DNA of 64,000 bases from Delphinus delphis (Eukaryota > Chordata > Mammalia > Artiodactyla > Delphinidae), in contig NC_082687.1 of the NCBI RefSeq assembly GCF_949987515.2, forward strand, positions 123,113,838-123,177,837, in the 5' to 3' direction. Numbering within the stretch: position 1 is the stretch's first letter; each line of letters begins with the position of its first letter. Below the pieces are notes generated by a model. It worked only from the letters and a program-made list of their open reading frames with translations, searched no databases and was not told the origin of the DNA. The translations under genes and the position numbers were made by a program. Below, one piece after another: positions 48,201 through 60,691 of this stretch.

Positions 48201-51200
48201 CTATTTCCATTGAGTTTTATCTCCGGGTGGACTCTGTTTTAAAAATATATATTTAGGCTAAGTAGTCTTTTTGGTAAAGTTTCCAGAATTTCTGCGTAAC
48301 AGGTGATTAGTTTGTGACGTAAATAAAGTCCAAAATAAATTGTGAAGATCTAAATTGTGAAAATCTATCTTTCACCCCAAAATGTCTTATTTCATTTAAA
48401 AATTTCACTGAGTGTCTACATGTACCAAGCACTAGGCTGAGGATGGAACACAAAACATACGCCATTCCAAGACTCCCAGAATTTGTAGCTGTGGTGGAGA
48501 CTGGGTTGAACAAAGAAATAATTCCATAATATGAGTGTGGCATACTCTGATGAGAGGATACTTTAAAATGTTTACAGTTCTAACAAAAAATAATTCACTC
48601 ATAGATATTTTCTTGAAAATATCCATGTACATGGTTTAAGGTGAATGCCAAGTTTGAATGAAAACTACTCTATACCATAAGAAAATGTGTAGTGAATACA
48701 GAAAAAAAAAAAAGAAACAAAGAAACTGATCTGAATGTTTTATTTACTAATTGTTAAACAGCTAGTTTGATTTAACACTTTTTTCCTGATTTGATGGGAG
48801 TTCTCAAACTTCTGACTGTCTCAAAAACTTGAGAAATGAAATATTTATTTCTAGCAATAAAGTGGCTGATTGAGATAGTGATTCTCAAGGTCTGGGAGCT
48901 TTATATCATTATCATGTGTCTGGGTTGAGAGGAGGCATGTGTAGTTAAAACAAATTCCATTTCTCAATTGATTTTGGCACATCCTACCAATAAGCAGGAA
49001 AACTTTTTCCCTTCTCTCTCCTTGCCATTCTTTCCACTAACTAATAACTAATTAGAATAGCTAATTAATTCTAAATGATTTTAGAAAAACTGTATACATG
49101 GTAGAGATCTCAGAGAATTCACAGCTAATTAAAAGAGGTCTCTCAGTGGAGCTGACATGAAAACTATACCAAGAACTTTATAATACTGATAACACAATGC
49201 ATCTAAAGAATTAAAAACACTTAAACATATAATATTTGTCCACCAGGATTAATTACTAAAATTGCTACTTTTTACAAGAGTTAAAAATGTATTTTTCCCC
49301 TGAAGTTAGGCTTTTTTTCATGCAAAAATAATCATGAGCTATAGAGCTTATCTGCTTCTTCAATAGGCTTCATTTTCAGTTATATATTATATATATAAAT
49401 ATGTATAAATATTCTTTAAAAATACAAAAGTTTTAGGAAATTGGATCAGTGTTACTTGAAAGGAATTGTTTACTTTTTAGAAGTCACATTTTCCAGCTCA
49501 TGTGGGATAAAAAATTAGGTTACATTAGAGGCAGTTTCAATGTCATACATTGTATCTAACTGTCATGTGCTTAAGTTAATGTGGAAAGAAAGAGCTCTAT
49601 GTTGAAGCGTGGAAGAGGTGAGGAAAGAGGGAAGAAATTGGATCCAAAATCTCTCTGTAGCTTACAAAATTCCAGTACCAATAAACACATAATGTCTGGG
49701 AAACCAGACTGAACCCACAGGATTCTCAATGAAAAAGGAGAGCTATTTGAAATACTAATTATTCCTTCAGTTTAAAAGATCAAGCTTTACCCCCAAGGTA
49801 TGAAATGATTACACATGCATAGAACAGCTGTTGGAAGTTGAATGAGGATATTAGCAACGCTGATAACAGAGGGGAAGATGTGTGGGCAGAAAGCTTCAAA
49901 GGGAAATTGACTAGTGTATGTGCTTAAAAGGAGCACTTCAGTATTATAATCTGATCACTTAATTTTGTTCTTTTATATTCCATTTCTATTCCTAGATGTC
50001 CTTAGGACTGGAAAAAACTAAACAGCTTTCTGTGAAAATGAAAGATGCTAATTTAATTTACTAGAATCAAATAAAAAGCAAAAATCACAGATTCTTCCTA
50101 CATCTCAGCATTTCTTTTTTTTACTTTTATTTTTCACATATTATTTCATTGCTATATTAATTTTGTTGATGAAAAGAAAAGAATATTGTCTGTAGTTTTT
50201 AAGTCAAAGTGTCTGTTTGACATTTACCCTGGTAAGGGACCCTTCATGAATTTATTTATTGTAACTATAGTGTTATTATTTTAATAACACTCAGACTCTC
50301 TTGCTTTTCTCACCTGATGGAGTTAATTCTGTAGCCCTGTTTCCTTTGTATCCACCACAGTAGCACTGGGCACATGGCCCAAACTAGCCAGAGTAGTACA
50401 TTCTCTGGTTTACAGATAAGCATGTGGTCCATACCCAGCCAATTAGTGTTATGTTGTCAATTAAAAATAGTTCTAGACTTGTATATTCACTTTATCATAG
50501 GAGGGATATTCCCTATACCACTGTAACCCTAACTTTGGTCACAGTTTAAATATAAATAAGCAGAAGACAAGACCCTGAAAGAAATCAAAATTTTAACTTA
50601 AAAAACCAAACAACAACAACAATTTTCTAATTGTCAAGTAAGGAGCTTGGAAGTGGCCAATCCATCCTAACAACAAGTAAAAGGCTGAACAAACTGAAAA
50701 ATCTACAACTCCTTTTAGAGTCATTGGAGAAGTGATGTCAAAGAGCAAATAACTGTCATCAAAATTGGAGATAGACGAACACAGAGAATCATTATAAACC
50801 ATGAGAAGAAATGTCCAAAGGAACCAGTTCTGGAGCATGAAAATCTAAACTGTAATTGTTGAATTGCTGGAGGCTTATGTGGCCAAATCTGAGAGTTACA
50901 ATCTCCAGGGTAACCCAGGCATGGAGGGGCTCCACTTTTGTGAGTTTTACTTCCAAGAGCTTGACCAGGTTCTCACAGTGCTATTTGAAAAAAATCCTTT
51001 CCAGCAAGGGAGGGAAAAGGAAACATTTTCAAATATGTCACAACACTATACTGTTGACAATGCCTTTCCTCAGGAGAAACTAATTTACCAGAATGTAAGC
51101 TATTGGAATACGAACAGAGCCTAACCAACCTGGGGGAAGGGAAATAGTTAATTCTCACCTGCTCTAGTCTTCCACACAAGGGAAGAGAAATGCCCAACTC

Positions 51201-51409
51201 CAGCCCATTACATCCATCCTGTCCTACAAAAAGGAGTGGGGACTGAGAACACTAGTGAAGAGCTTCACAGTTCAGAGACACAGGCTCATTAAAAGACTGA
51301 AATCTAATCATAGGATTATAGAATGCTTTTGTCTCTCCACATCTTACTACCACTTAGTAAAGGTCTATTTATAGTAGTTTCTTTGATTAAGCACATCATG
51401 CACAGATTA
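45216..51409. other. Longest stretch without a recognised repeat
   Basis: About 6.2 kb of AT-rich sequence. I found no exon with a recognisable protein domain and no clear young repeat. 48385-48520 (gagtgtctacatgtaccaag) may be a fragment of the unassigned ancient repeat. 50300-50470 and the part beyond 50840 could be old repeat or the 5' part of the old L1 that follows. Small A runs at 48702-48715. Confidence 0.45.
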
Positions 51410-52373
51410 TCAAAAACAAAAAAAATTACAAGGTATACTAAACAGCAAAAAGCACAGTTTGAAGAGACAGAGCAAACATCAGACCCAGACTCAGATTAAG
51501 CAGGGATTGTGAAACTTTCAGACTGGAAATTTAAAACAACTTCAATTGATATATGAAAGTCTTTACTGGAAAAGAAGACAGCATTCAAGAATATTCAAGA
51601 TGGACATGTAAATGGAGAGATAGAAATTCTGAGAAAGAATCAAAAACAAATGCTGGAGATTGAAAGCACTCTAACAGAAATGACAAATACCTTTAATGAA
51701 TTGATTAGTAAACTGAACATAGTCGAGGACACAAATGTTGAGCTTGAGGATATTGCAATATAAACCTCTAATACTGAAAAGCACGGAGAAAAAAGACTGA
51801 AACATACAAAACAATTTCTAAGAACTATGGAAAATTACATGTGTAACATACACATAATGATAATACCAGAAGGAGAAGAAGGGAGAAAGAAATATAAGAA
51901 ATATTTGAAGCAATATTGACTTAGAATTTCCCCCAAATAAAGCAAAGGTCTAGTAAACTCAGAGAACACCAAGAAGGATAAATGCAAAAACACAACAAAA
52001 CAAAACAAAAAGTACACCAAGAATATCATGTTAAAACTGCAGATATTCAAAGATAAACAAAAAATCTTGAAAGAAGCCAGAGTAGAAAAACACCTTATCT
52101 ATAGAGGAGCAAACATAAGTATTACATCTGACTTATCAGAAATCATGCAAAGAAAAACTGAGCGGGATTAAATATTTAAAGACAGAAAAAAAAAGTTACC
52201 AATTTAAAATTCTATACCCTGCATAAATACACTTCAAATTCAAGGAGAAAGAAAGACTTTTTCAGACAAACAAAAATTGAGAACTTTAGGGAAATTGGGA
52301 ATTTGTTGCCAGGAAACCTGCCTTGCAAGAAATGTTAAAAGAAATTTTTTAGAGTGAAGAAAATTACATATAG
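51410..52373 (+). mobile_element. Old LINE-1, part 1 (5' side and ORF1 region)
   Basis: Degraded ORF1 of an old L1: ggaaatttaaaacaacttc, gataataccagaaggagaag, aagcaatattgacttagaat, gatattcaaagataaacaaaaaatcttgaaag, ctataccctgcataaat, gaatttgttgccaggaaacctgccttgcaag. These follow the ORF1 order of L1M-type elements. The element continues at 56415 after a younger L1. No open frame of useful length remains. Its 5' edge is uncertain and could lie further left. Confidence 0.7.
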
Positions 52374-55300
52374 ACTTCAGACCTAGGGACACCTACAGAT
52401 TGAAAGTGAGGGAATGGAAAAGGATATTCCATTCAAATGGAAATCAAAAGAAAGCTGGAGTAACAATTCTCATAACAGACAAAATAGACTTTAAGATAAA
52501 GACTAGTACAAGAGACAAAGACGAACACTTCATAATGATCCAGGGATCAATCCAAGAAGAAGATATAACAATTGTAAATATTTAGGCACCAAAACATAGG
52601 AGCACTGAAATACATAAGGCAAATGCTAACAGCCATAAAGGGGAAATCGACTATAACACAATAATAGTAGGGGACTTTAACATGCCACTTTCACCAATGG
52701 ACAGATAATCCAAAATGAAAATGAATGAAGATACCCAAGCTTTAAATGATACATTAAACAAGATGGACTTAACTGATATTTATAGGATATTCCATCTAAA
52801 AGCAACAGAATACACTTTCTTCTCAAGTGATCATGGAACATTCTCTAAGATAGATCATATCTTGGTTCACAAATCAAGTCTTGGTAAATTTAAGAAAATT
52901 GAAATCATATCAAGTATCTTTTCTGACTACAACATTATGAGACTAGATATCAATTACAAAAAAAAGTGTAAAAAATTCAAATACATGGAAGCTAAGCAAT
53001 ACACTACTAAATAACCAAGACATTACTGAAGAAATCAAAGAGGAAATGAAAAAATCTGTAGAAACAAATGACAATGAAAACACGATGACCCAAAACCTAT
53101 GGGATGCAGCAAAAGCAGTTCTAAGAGGGAAGTTTATAGCAATACAATCCTACCTCAAGAAACAAGAAACATCTCAAATAAGCAACCTAACCTTACATCT
53201 AAAGCAATTAGAGAAAGAAGAACAAAAAAACCACAAAGCTAGCAGAAGGAAAGAAATGATAAAGATCAGACCAGAAATAATTGAAAAAGAAATGAAGGAA
53301 ACAGTAGCAAAGATCAATAAAACTAAATGCTGGTTCTTTAAGAAGATAAACAAAATTGATAAACCAATAACCAGGCTCATTAAGAAAAAAAGGGAGGAGC
53401 CATCTCAAAATAATTAGAAATGAAAAAGGAGAAGTAACATCTGACATTGCAGAAATACAAAGGATCATGAGAGATTACTACAAGCAACTATATGCCAATA
53501 AAATGGACAACCTGAAAGAAATGGACAAATTCTTAAAAGCACAACCTTCTGAAACTGAACCAGAAATAAGCAGAAAATAAGAATAGATCAATCACAAGCA
53601 CTGAAATTGAAACTGTGGTTTAAAATCTTCCAACAAACAAAAGCCCAGGACCAGAAGACTTCACAGGTGAATTCTATCAAACATTTAGAGAAGAGATAAC
53701 ACCTATCCTTCTCAAACTCTTGCAAAATACAGCAGAGGGAGGAACACTCCCCAACTCATTCTATGAGGCCACTATCACCATGACACCAAAACCAAACAAA
53801 GATGTCACAAAGAAAGGAAACTACAGGCCAGTATCACTGATGAATATAGACACCAAAATCCTCAACAAAATACTAGCAAACAGAATTAAACAGCACATTA
53901 AAAGGATCACACACCATGATCAAGTGGGGTTTATCCCAGGAGTGTAAGCATTCTTCAATATATGCAAATCAATCGATGTGATACACCAGATTAAAAAATT
54001 GAAGGGGAAGAGCCATATGATCATCTCAGTAGATGCAGAAAAATATTTCAATAAAATTCAACACCGATTTATGATAAAACCCCTCCAGAAAGTAGGCATA
54101 GAGGGAACTTACCTCAACATAATAAAGGCCATATATGACAAAACGACAGCCAACATTGTTCTCAAAGGTAAAAAACTGAAATCTCTTCCTCTGAGATCAG
54201 GAACAAGATAAGGTTTTCCACTCTCACCACTATTATTCAACATAATTTTGGAATTTTTAGCCACAGCAATCAGAGAAGAAAATGAAATAAAAGGAATCCA
54301 AATCAGAAAAGAAGAAGTAAAACTGTCACTGTTTGCAGATGACATGATATTATACATAGAGAATCCTAAAGATACTACCAGAAAACTACTAGAGCTAATC
54401 AGTTAATTTGGTAAAGTAACAGGATACAAAATTAATGCACAGAAATCTCTTTCATTCCTATACACTAATGATGAAAAATCTGAAAGAGAAATTAAAGAAA
54501 CTCTCCCATTTACCATTGCAATGAAAAGTATAAAATACCTGGGAATAAACCTACCTAGGGAGAAAAAAAGACCTGTTTGTAGAAAATTATAAGACACTGG
54601 TGAAATAAACTAAAGATGATACAAACAGATGGAGAGATATACCATGTTCTTGACTGGAAGAATCAACATTGTGAAAATGACTATCCTACCCGAGGCAATC
54701 TACAGATTCAATGCATTCTCTATTAAACTACCAATGTCATTTTTCACAGAAGTAGAACAAAATATTTCACAATTTGTATGGAAACCCAAAAGACACTGAA
54801 TAGCCAAAGCAATCTTGAGAAATAAAAACAGAGCTGGAGGAATCAGGGTCCCTGACTTCAGACTATACTACAAAGCTACAGTAATCAAGACAGTATGGTA
54901 CTGGCACAAAAAGCAAAATATAGATCAATGGAATAGAGAAAGCCCAGAGATAAACCCATGCACATATAGTCAGCTTATCTTTGACAAAGGAGGCAAAAAT
55001 ATACAATGGAAAAAAGGCAGCTCCTTCAATAATGGTGCTGGGAAAACTGGACAGCTACATGTAAAAGAATGAAATTAGAACACTCCCTTACACCATACAC
55101 AAAAATAAACTCAAAATGGATTAGAGACCTAAATGTAAAGCCAGACACTATAAAAGTCTTAGAGGAAAACATAGGCAGCACACTCTATGACATAAATCAC
55201 AGCAAGTTCCTTTTTGAACCACACTCTAGAGAAATGGAAATAAAAACAAAAATAAACAAATGGGAGCTTATGAAACTTAAAGACTTTTGCACAGCAAAGG

Positions 55301-56020
55301 AAACTATAGACAAGATGAAATGACAACCCTCAGAATGTGAGAAAATATTTGCAAAAGAAGCAACTGACAAAGGATTAATGTCCAATATATAGAAGCAGCT
55401 CAATATCAAAAAAACAAACAATCCAATACAAAAATAGGCAGAAAACCTAAATAGACTTTTCTCCAAAGAAGATATACAGATTGCCAACAAACACATGAAA
55501 GGATACTCAATATCACTAATTATTAGAGAAATGCAAATCAAAACTACAATGAGGTATCACCAGTCAGAATGGCCATCATCAAAAATCTACAAACAATAAA
55601 TGCTGGAGATGTGTGGAGAAAAGGGAACCCTCTTGCACTGTTAGTGGGAATGTAAATTGATACAGCCACTATGGAGAACAGTATGGAGATTCCTAAGAAA
55701 ACTAAAAATAGAACTACCATATGACCCAGCAATCCCATTACTGGGCATACACCCTGAGAAAACCATCATTCTAATAGAGTCATGTACCACAAAGTTCACT
55801 GCAGCTCTATTTGCAATAGCGAGGACATGGAAGCCACCTAAGTGTCCATCAACAGACGAATGAATAAAGAAGATGTGGCACATATATACAATGGAATATT
55901 ACTCAACCATACAAAGAAACGAAATTGGTTATTTGTAATGAGGTGGATGGACCTAGAATCTGTCATACAGAGTGAAGTAAATCAGAAAAAAGAAACAAAT
56001 ACCGTATGGTAATTCATATA
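52374..56020 (+). pseudogene. L1 ORF2 remnant of copy 3
   Basis: ORF2 normally encodes an N-terminal endonuclease, a reverse transcriptase and a C-terminal cysteine-containing region. Visible pieces: endonuclease with FSKIDHIL (52715-53014 frame) and, further on, SDYNIMRLDIN, where the usual catalytic SDH reads SDY; reverse transcriptase start with [18 protein letters not shown] (53720-53947); motif A region [14 protein letters not shown] (53978-54211); motif C as [10 protein letters not shown] at about 54332-54360; and the C-terminal end near 55657-56020. The first 40 or so codons are missing by truncation. Stops separate all the pieces, e.g. a TAG at 52583-52585 and TGA at 55861-55863. Confidence 0.9.
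54332..54343 (+). other. Reverse transcriptase FADD motif in L1 copy 3
   Basis: tttgcagatgac encodes Phe-Ala-Asp-Asp, the metal-binding active-site motif of LINE reverse transcriptases. It is intact here although the surrounding frame is broken. Confidence 0.9.
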
Positions 56021-56407
56021 TATGGAATCTAAAAAAAAATTTTTTTAAAAAAAAGGTTCTGAAGAACCTAGGTGCAGGAAAGGAATAAAGATGCAGATGT
56101 AGAGAATGGACCTGAGTACCCAGGGAGGGGGAAGCGTAAGCTGGGACGAAGTGAGAGAGTGGCATGAACATATATACACTACCAAATGTAAAACAGATAG
56201 CTAGTGGGAAACAGCTTCATAGCACAGAGAGATCAGCTCAGTGCTTTGTGACCACCTAGAGGGGTGGGATAGGGACGATGGGAGGGAGACGCAAGAGGGA
56301 GGAGATATGGGGACATATGTGTATGTATAGCTGATTCACTTTATTATAAAGCAGAAACTAACACACCATTGTAAAGCAATTAAACTCCAATAAAGATGTT
56401 AAAAAAA
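56021..56407 (+). other. 3'UTR of L1 copy 3
   Basis: Same 3'UTR as in copies 1 and 2, with the purine-rich stretch near 56115-56300 and the end aacacaccattgtaaagca followed by aataaagatgtt. Confidence 0.85.
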
Positions 56408-56414
56408 GTGCTCA

Positions 56415-57802
56415 ATTAAAATGACAAATGATAGAAAAAGAGTGGAAGACAAAAGTAGAAACAAAGAACAAATACAAGGAACAGAGAACAGTAACAAATA
56501 TGGCAGATATTAATCCAACAATATCTATAATTACTTTAAACATCAAAGACTTAAAAATACCAATTAAAAGAGATGATCAAATCAGAGTCAATAAAAAATC
56601 AAGACTCCACTATATGTTGTCTACAAGACTCTTACTTTAAGTATAAATACACATAAAAATTAAGAGTAAATAGATGGAGAAAGATATGCCATTTTAACAC
56701 TAGTCAAAAGAAAGGGGGAATAGCTATATTAATTTCAGAAAGCAGATTTCAGAGAAAGGAAACTATTGTCAATGTAGAATATATGAAAGAATTGGAAAAA
56801 AAAACCAAAACAAACAAAAAATTCCTGGAACTCCTGGAATACAGCAAGGTTATATAATACAAGGTTAATATGCAAAATTGATTACTTTCCTATAAACCTA
56901 TCTACCAGCAATGAACAAGTGGACTTTGAAATGAAAAACACAGTATCATTTATTTTAGCATTCTAAAACATAAAATACATAAGTATAAACCTAACAAAAT
57001 ATGTATAATATCTATATGAGGGAAACAACAAAACTCTGATTAAATACATCAGAGAAGAATGAAATAAATATATATTCCATGTTCTGGATAGGAAGACTCA
57101 ATATTATGAAGATATCAATTCTTCCCAACTTGATCTACAGATTCATTGTAATCTCAATCAAAATACCAGCAAGCTACAAGTTATTTTATGGATATCAAAA
57201 CTTGATGCTAAAGTTTATATGGAGAGGCAGAAGGCTCAGAATAGCCAGCACAATACTGAAAGGAGAAGGCAAAGTCAGAGTACTGGCACTACCAGATTTC
57301 ACGACTTATTATAAAGCTATAGAAATCAACAGAATGTGGTATTTGAGAAAGAACAGACAGATCAATGGGATGGAGTAGAGAACTGAGATACAGATCAATA
57401 TAAATGTTGTCAACTAATCTTTGACAAAGGATCAAAGGCAATACAAAGAAACAAAGATCGTTTTTTTCAAAAATAGTGCTGGCACAACTGGATATTCACA
57501 GTCAAAAAAAAAGGGAATCCAGACACAGACCTTACATTCTTCCCAAAAATTAACTCGAAATGGATTTTTAGATGCAGCACCAAAGGCATGATTCATGAAT
57601 GAAATAATTGATAAGCTGGACTTCATTAAAATTAAAAACTTCTATGTAAAGGATAATCTCAAGGGAATGAAAAGACAAGCCACACACTTAGGTAAAATAT
57701 TTGCAAAAGAAATATCTGATAAAGGACTTCTATACAAAATACACAAAGAACTCTTACAAATCAACAATAAGAAAACAAAAAACCTGATTAAAAAGTAAGC
57801 CA
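56415..57802 (+). mobile_element. Old LINE-1, part 2 (ORF2 with internal loss)
   Basis: Continues the old L1 with the ORF2 start (atggcagatattaatcca, catcaaagacttaaaaatacc, tatatgttgtctacaagact). A jump at about 56770-56850 skips most of the endonuclease and reverse transcriptase. It resumes with the ORF2 C-terminal half (tccatgttctggataggaag, ctacagattcattgtaatct, gataagctggacttcatta). It is heavily mutated. Interrupted at 57803 by SINEs. Confidence 0.75.
57791..57802 (+). repeat. TSD copy 1 of 3 around the SINE pair
   Basis: aaaagtaagcca; the core taagcca recurs at 58011-58017 and 58146-58152. Confidence 0.85.
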
Positions 57803-58005
57803 GGGCTTCCCTGCTGGCGCAGTGGTTGAGAGTCCACCTGCCGATGCAGGGGACACGGGTTCGTGCCCCGGTCCGGGAAGATCCCACATGCCGTGGAGCG
57901 GCTGGGCCCGTGAGCCATGGCCGCTGAGCCTGCGCGTCTGGAGCCTGTGCTCCACAACGGGAGAGGCCTCAACAGTGAGAAGCCTGCGTACAGCAAAAAA
58001 AAAAA
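57803..58005 (+). mobile_element. CHR-type SINE, short form, inside the old L1
   Basis: Starts gggcttccctgctggcgcag and ends gcctgcgtacagc with a 15-base A run. The tRNA-like boxes are well kept. TSD aaaagtaagcca (57791-57802) and aaaactaagcca (58006-58017). Confidence 0.95.
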
Positions 58006-58018
58006 AAAACTAAGCCAA

Positions 58019-58145
58019 AGAACTCCCCTGGCTGCCCAGTGGTCAAGACTCCATGCTTCCAATGCAGGGGGCGCAGGTTTGATCCCTGGTCGGGGAACTA
58101 AGGTCGCACATGCAGTTGGCGGCATGGCCAAAAATAAATAAATAA
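58019..58145 (+). mobile_element. CHR-1-like SINE, older type
   Basis: Starts agaactcccctggctgccca, has the B box ggtttgatccctgg and ends gccaaaaataaataaataa. Same subfamily as 11945-12077. TSD taagccaa at 58011-58018 and 58146-58153. Confidence 0.9.
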
Positions 58146-58153
58146 TAAGCCAA

Positions 58154-58208
58154 GATCTTAAAGATTCCTCATCAGAAAAGATGCATGGATGGAAATTAAG
58201 CACGTGAT
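58154..58208 (+). mobile_element. Old LINE-1, part 3 (short bridge)
   Basis: Fifty-five bases of the old L1 ORF2 between two SINEs (cctcatcagaaaagatgcatgg), ending in the TSD of the next SINE (taagcacgtg, 58197-58206). Confidence 0.65.
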
Positions 58209-58568
58209 GGGACTTCCCTGGTGGCACAGTGGTTAAGAATCCACCTGCCAACACAGGCAACACGGGTTTGAGCCCTGGTCCAGGAAGATCCCACATATCA
58301 CAGAGCAACTAAGCCCGTGTGCCACAACTACTGAGCCTGCACTCTAGAATCCACGAGACACAACTACTGAGCCTGGGTGCCACAACTACTGAAGCCCATG
58401 TGCCTAGAGCCCATGCTCCACAACAAGAGAAGCCACAGCAATGAGAAGTCCGAGCACCACAATGAAGAGTAGCCCCTGCTCATCACGACTAGAGAAACCC
58501 CTTCACAGCAACAAAGACCCAATGCAGCCAAAAATTAATTCATTAATTAATTTTTAAAAAAGAAAAAA
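58209..58568 (+). mobile_element. CHR-type SINE, long form, inside the old L1
   Basis: Starts gggacttccctggtggcaca, contains three cacaactactga units and ends aacaaagacccaatgcagcc with an A/T-rich tail. TSD taagcacgtg (58197-58206) and taagtacgtg (58569-58578), 9 of 10. Confidence 0.94.
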
Positions 58569-58578
58569 TAAGTACGTG

Positions 58579-59503
58579 GCAAGATGCTCCACATCATCTT
58601 TTGTTATGGAAATGCAAATTAAAACAATAATGAGATGCTAATACACCATTATTAGAATGGCCAAAATCTGGAACACTGACAACACCAAACACTGGTGAGG
58701 GTGTAGAGCAAGGGAAACTCTCATTTCATTGCTGTTGGGGATGCAAACTGGTTACAACAACTTTGGAAGACATTTTGGCAGTTTTTTACAAAACTAAGCA
58801 TATTCTTACCATATGATCTAGCAATTGCAATCCTCGTTATTTACCTAAAGGAGTTGAAAACTTCTGTCAGTACAAAAGCCTGCACATAGATGTTTATAGC
58901 AACTTTACTCATAATTGCTAAAACTTGGAAGCAACCAAGATGTCCTTCAGTAGGTAAATGGATAAATAAACTGTGTTACATCCAGACAATGAAAAATTAT
59001 TCAGTGCTAATAAGAAATGAACTATCAAGCCATGAAAAGACCTGGAGGAATCTTAAATGCATATTACTAAGTGAAATATGCCACTCTGAAAAGGCTACAT
59101 ACTGTATGATTCCAACTATATGACATTCTGGAAAAGGCAAACTATGGAGATAGTAAAAAGATCCATGGTTGCTAGGGGTTAGGGAAGAAGGAGGGATAAA
59201 TAGGCAGAACACAGAGAACTTTTAGGGCAGTGAAACTATTCTGTATAATACTGTAATGGTGGTTGCATATTATTATACATTTGTCAAAACCCATAGAATG
59301 TACAAGAGTGAATCCTAACATAAACTATGGACTTTGGGTGATAATGATGTTTCAATTGTAGATTCATTAATCGTAATAAATGTACCACTCTGGTGTTGAT
59401 AATGGAGGAGGCTATGCATGTATGGAGGCAGGGATATATGAATAGTTTCCGTACCTTCTCAATTTTGCTGTGAATCTGAAACTGCTTTAAAAAACTGCTT
59501 TAG
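58579..59503 (+). mobile_element. Old LINE-1, part 4 (ORF2 C-terminus and 3' end)
   Basis: Resumes the old L1 with gatgctccacatcatc and runs through the ORF2 C-terminal region (tttatagcaactttactcat, ttggaagcaaccaagatgtc) to the 3'UTR (gattccaactatatgacatt, ctgtataatactgtaatggtggt). It ends at a TA microsatellite that probably replaced its A tail. A frame at 58890-59123 is a chance survivor of ORF2. Confidence 0.8.

Positions 59504-59570
<67 letters not shown>
59504..59570 (+). repeat. (AT)n(AC)n compound microsatellite
   Basis: About 28 at units followed by about six ac units, sitting at the 3' end of the old L1. Confidence 0.97.
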
Positions 59571-60344
59571 GCATACCGTTGGTAGTATATATATAATAGT
59601 GCATAGTTGATAATGGAGAACCTTTTATTTCTCTGAGGAAACAGGTATATATAGAGAGAGAACATATATAATAATTATGGTTATTTTCTTTTCACTAATT
59701 GTACATATGAAAAGTACATCAATATGCAGAAATAAAATATTTTCAGGTCATTCTTAGGAAAGTGTAACCATATACAATATAATTAATCATTAAAACTTGT
59801 TAGCTCATTACTCTTAGAAGACCTCCTATCTCTAAGAAAACCACATTGATTATTTCTGGGTTTTCCCAAATGTCATGTGCTCTCAAGAACTAGTCATTTC
59901 CACCAAATTAGTCATTCTGCAAGTCACTTTTACTGTCCCAGATGATACTAGAAGTACTTTCTGCAGCTCAACAGTAACTCCTGGATTTCCACAGTCAGTA
60001 AATCTGCAGGGGTGGATGTCCTAATACTAAGGGGCCAAAACAGTGATACTGTCTTCAGTGGACTAGGGGTAAGAAAATGACCACTCTCCTTTGTGATACA
60101 GAAATATTTTGATAGATATGCTTGATAGAGCATGGATGAATTTTAGAGTTCCAATATTGAAGGAGCTAAGAAAGAAATTGATTAAAATAATATGGTCCTC
60201 TGGATTCTTTTCGAGTGATAAAGGTTTATTATCATGTAAAACTCAGTATATTTAACTTATCCATGTCTTAGGGTGAGATAGCTTTCACAAAGCTCCTTGG
60301 CCACTCAGTCTCTATTTTACTTAGTCTCTTCATATAAGGAGTCC
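59571..60344. other. Non-coding stretch, no feature seen
   Basis: Unique-looking sequence with short TA and GA runs near 59645-59675. No gene recognised. Confidence 0.45.
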
Positions 60345-60691
60345 TGTAGTCCCTTTGGACTGCTCTAACAAAATATCACAGATGGGGTGGCTTATATGTA
60401 TATAACAGAAAGGTATTTTTCACAGTAGTGGAAACTGGAAGTCAAAGATTAGGGTGCCAGCATGATCAGATGAGTGCCCTCTTCTGGGTTACAGACTTCA
60501 TGTCGCATCCTCATGTAGCGTAAGGGACTAGGGAGAAATGTGGGGTCTCTTTTATAAGGCCCATTTATGAGGGATATATAGCCTCATGACCTAATCACTT
60601 CCCAAAGACTTCACCTCCTAAAACCATCACGTTGGGCATTAGGGCTTCAACATATGAATTATGGAGGGAGACAAACATTCAGACCATAGCA
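60345..60691 (-). mobile_element. MLT1-like LTR, minus strand
   Basis: On the element strand it starts tgctatggtctgaatgtttg and ends gactaca; the plus strand shows acaaaatatcacagatgggg and catgacctaatcacttccc in the expected order. Flanks agtcc and agggg are only partly alike. Confidence 0.75.

Larger units (their letters stand above)
52374..56407 (+). mobile_element. LINE-1 copy 3, 5'-truncated, nested in the old L1
   Basis: About 4 kb of the same L1 type as copies 1 and 2. It starts at acttcagacctagggacacc, a point inside the ORF2 endonuclease (matching about 6640 of copy 2), and runs to a 3'UTR ending aataaagatgtt and a short run of seven A. It lies between ORF1-type and ORF2-type sequence of the older L1. 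I could not read a convincing TSD. Numerous stops and shifts mean it is dead. Confidence 0.9.

Noticed and set aside
52340..52373. Possible TSD of L1 copy 3
   Set aside because: Sequence before the element (gaagaaaattacatatag) and after its tail (gtgctcaattaaaatgac) do not match well enough to call.
57754..58308. 184-codon open frame on the minus strand
   Set aside because: It runs across parts of three SINEs and the old L1, so it is a by-product of GC-rich SINE sequence.
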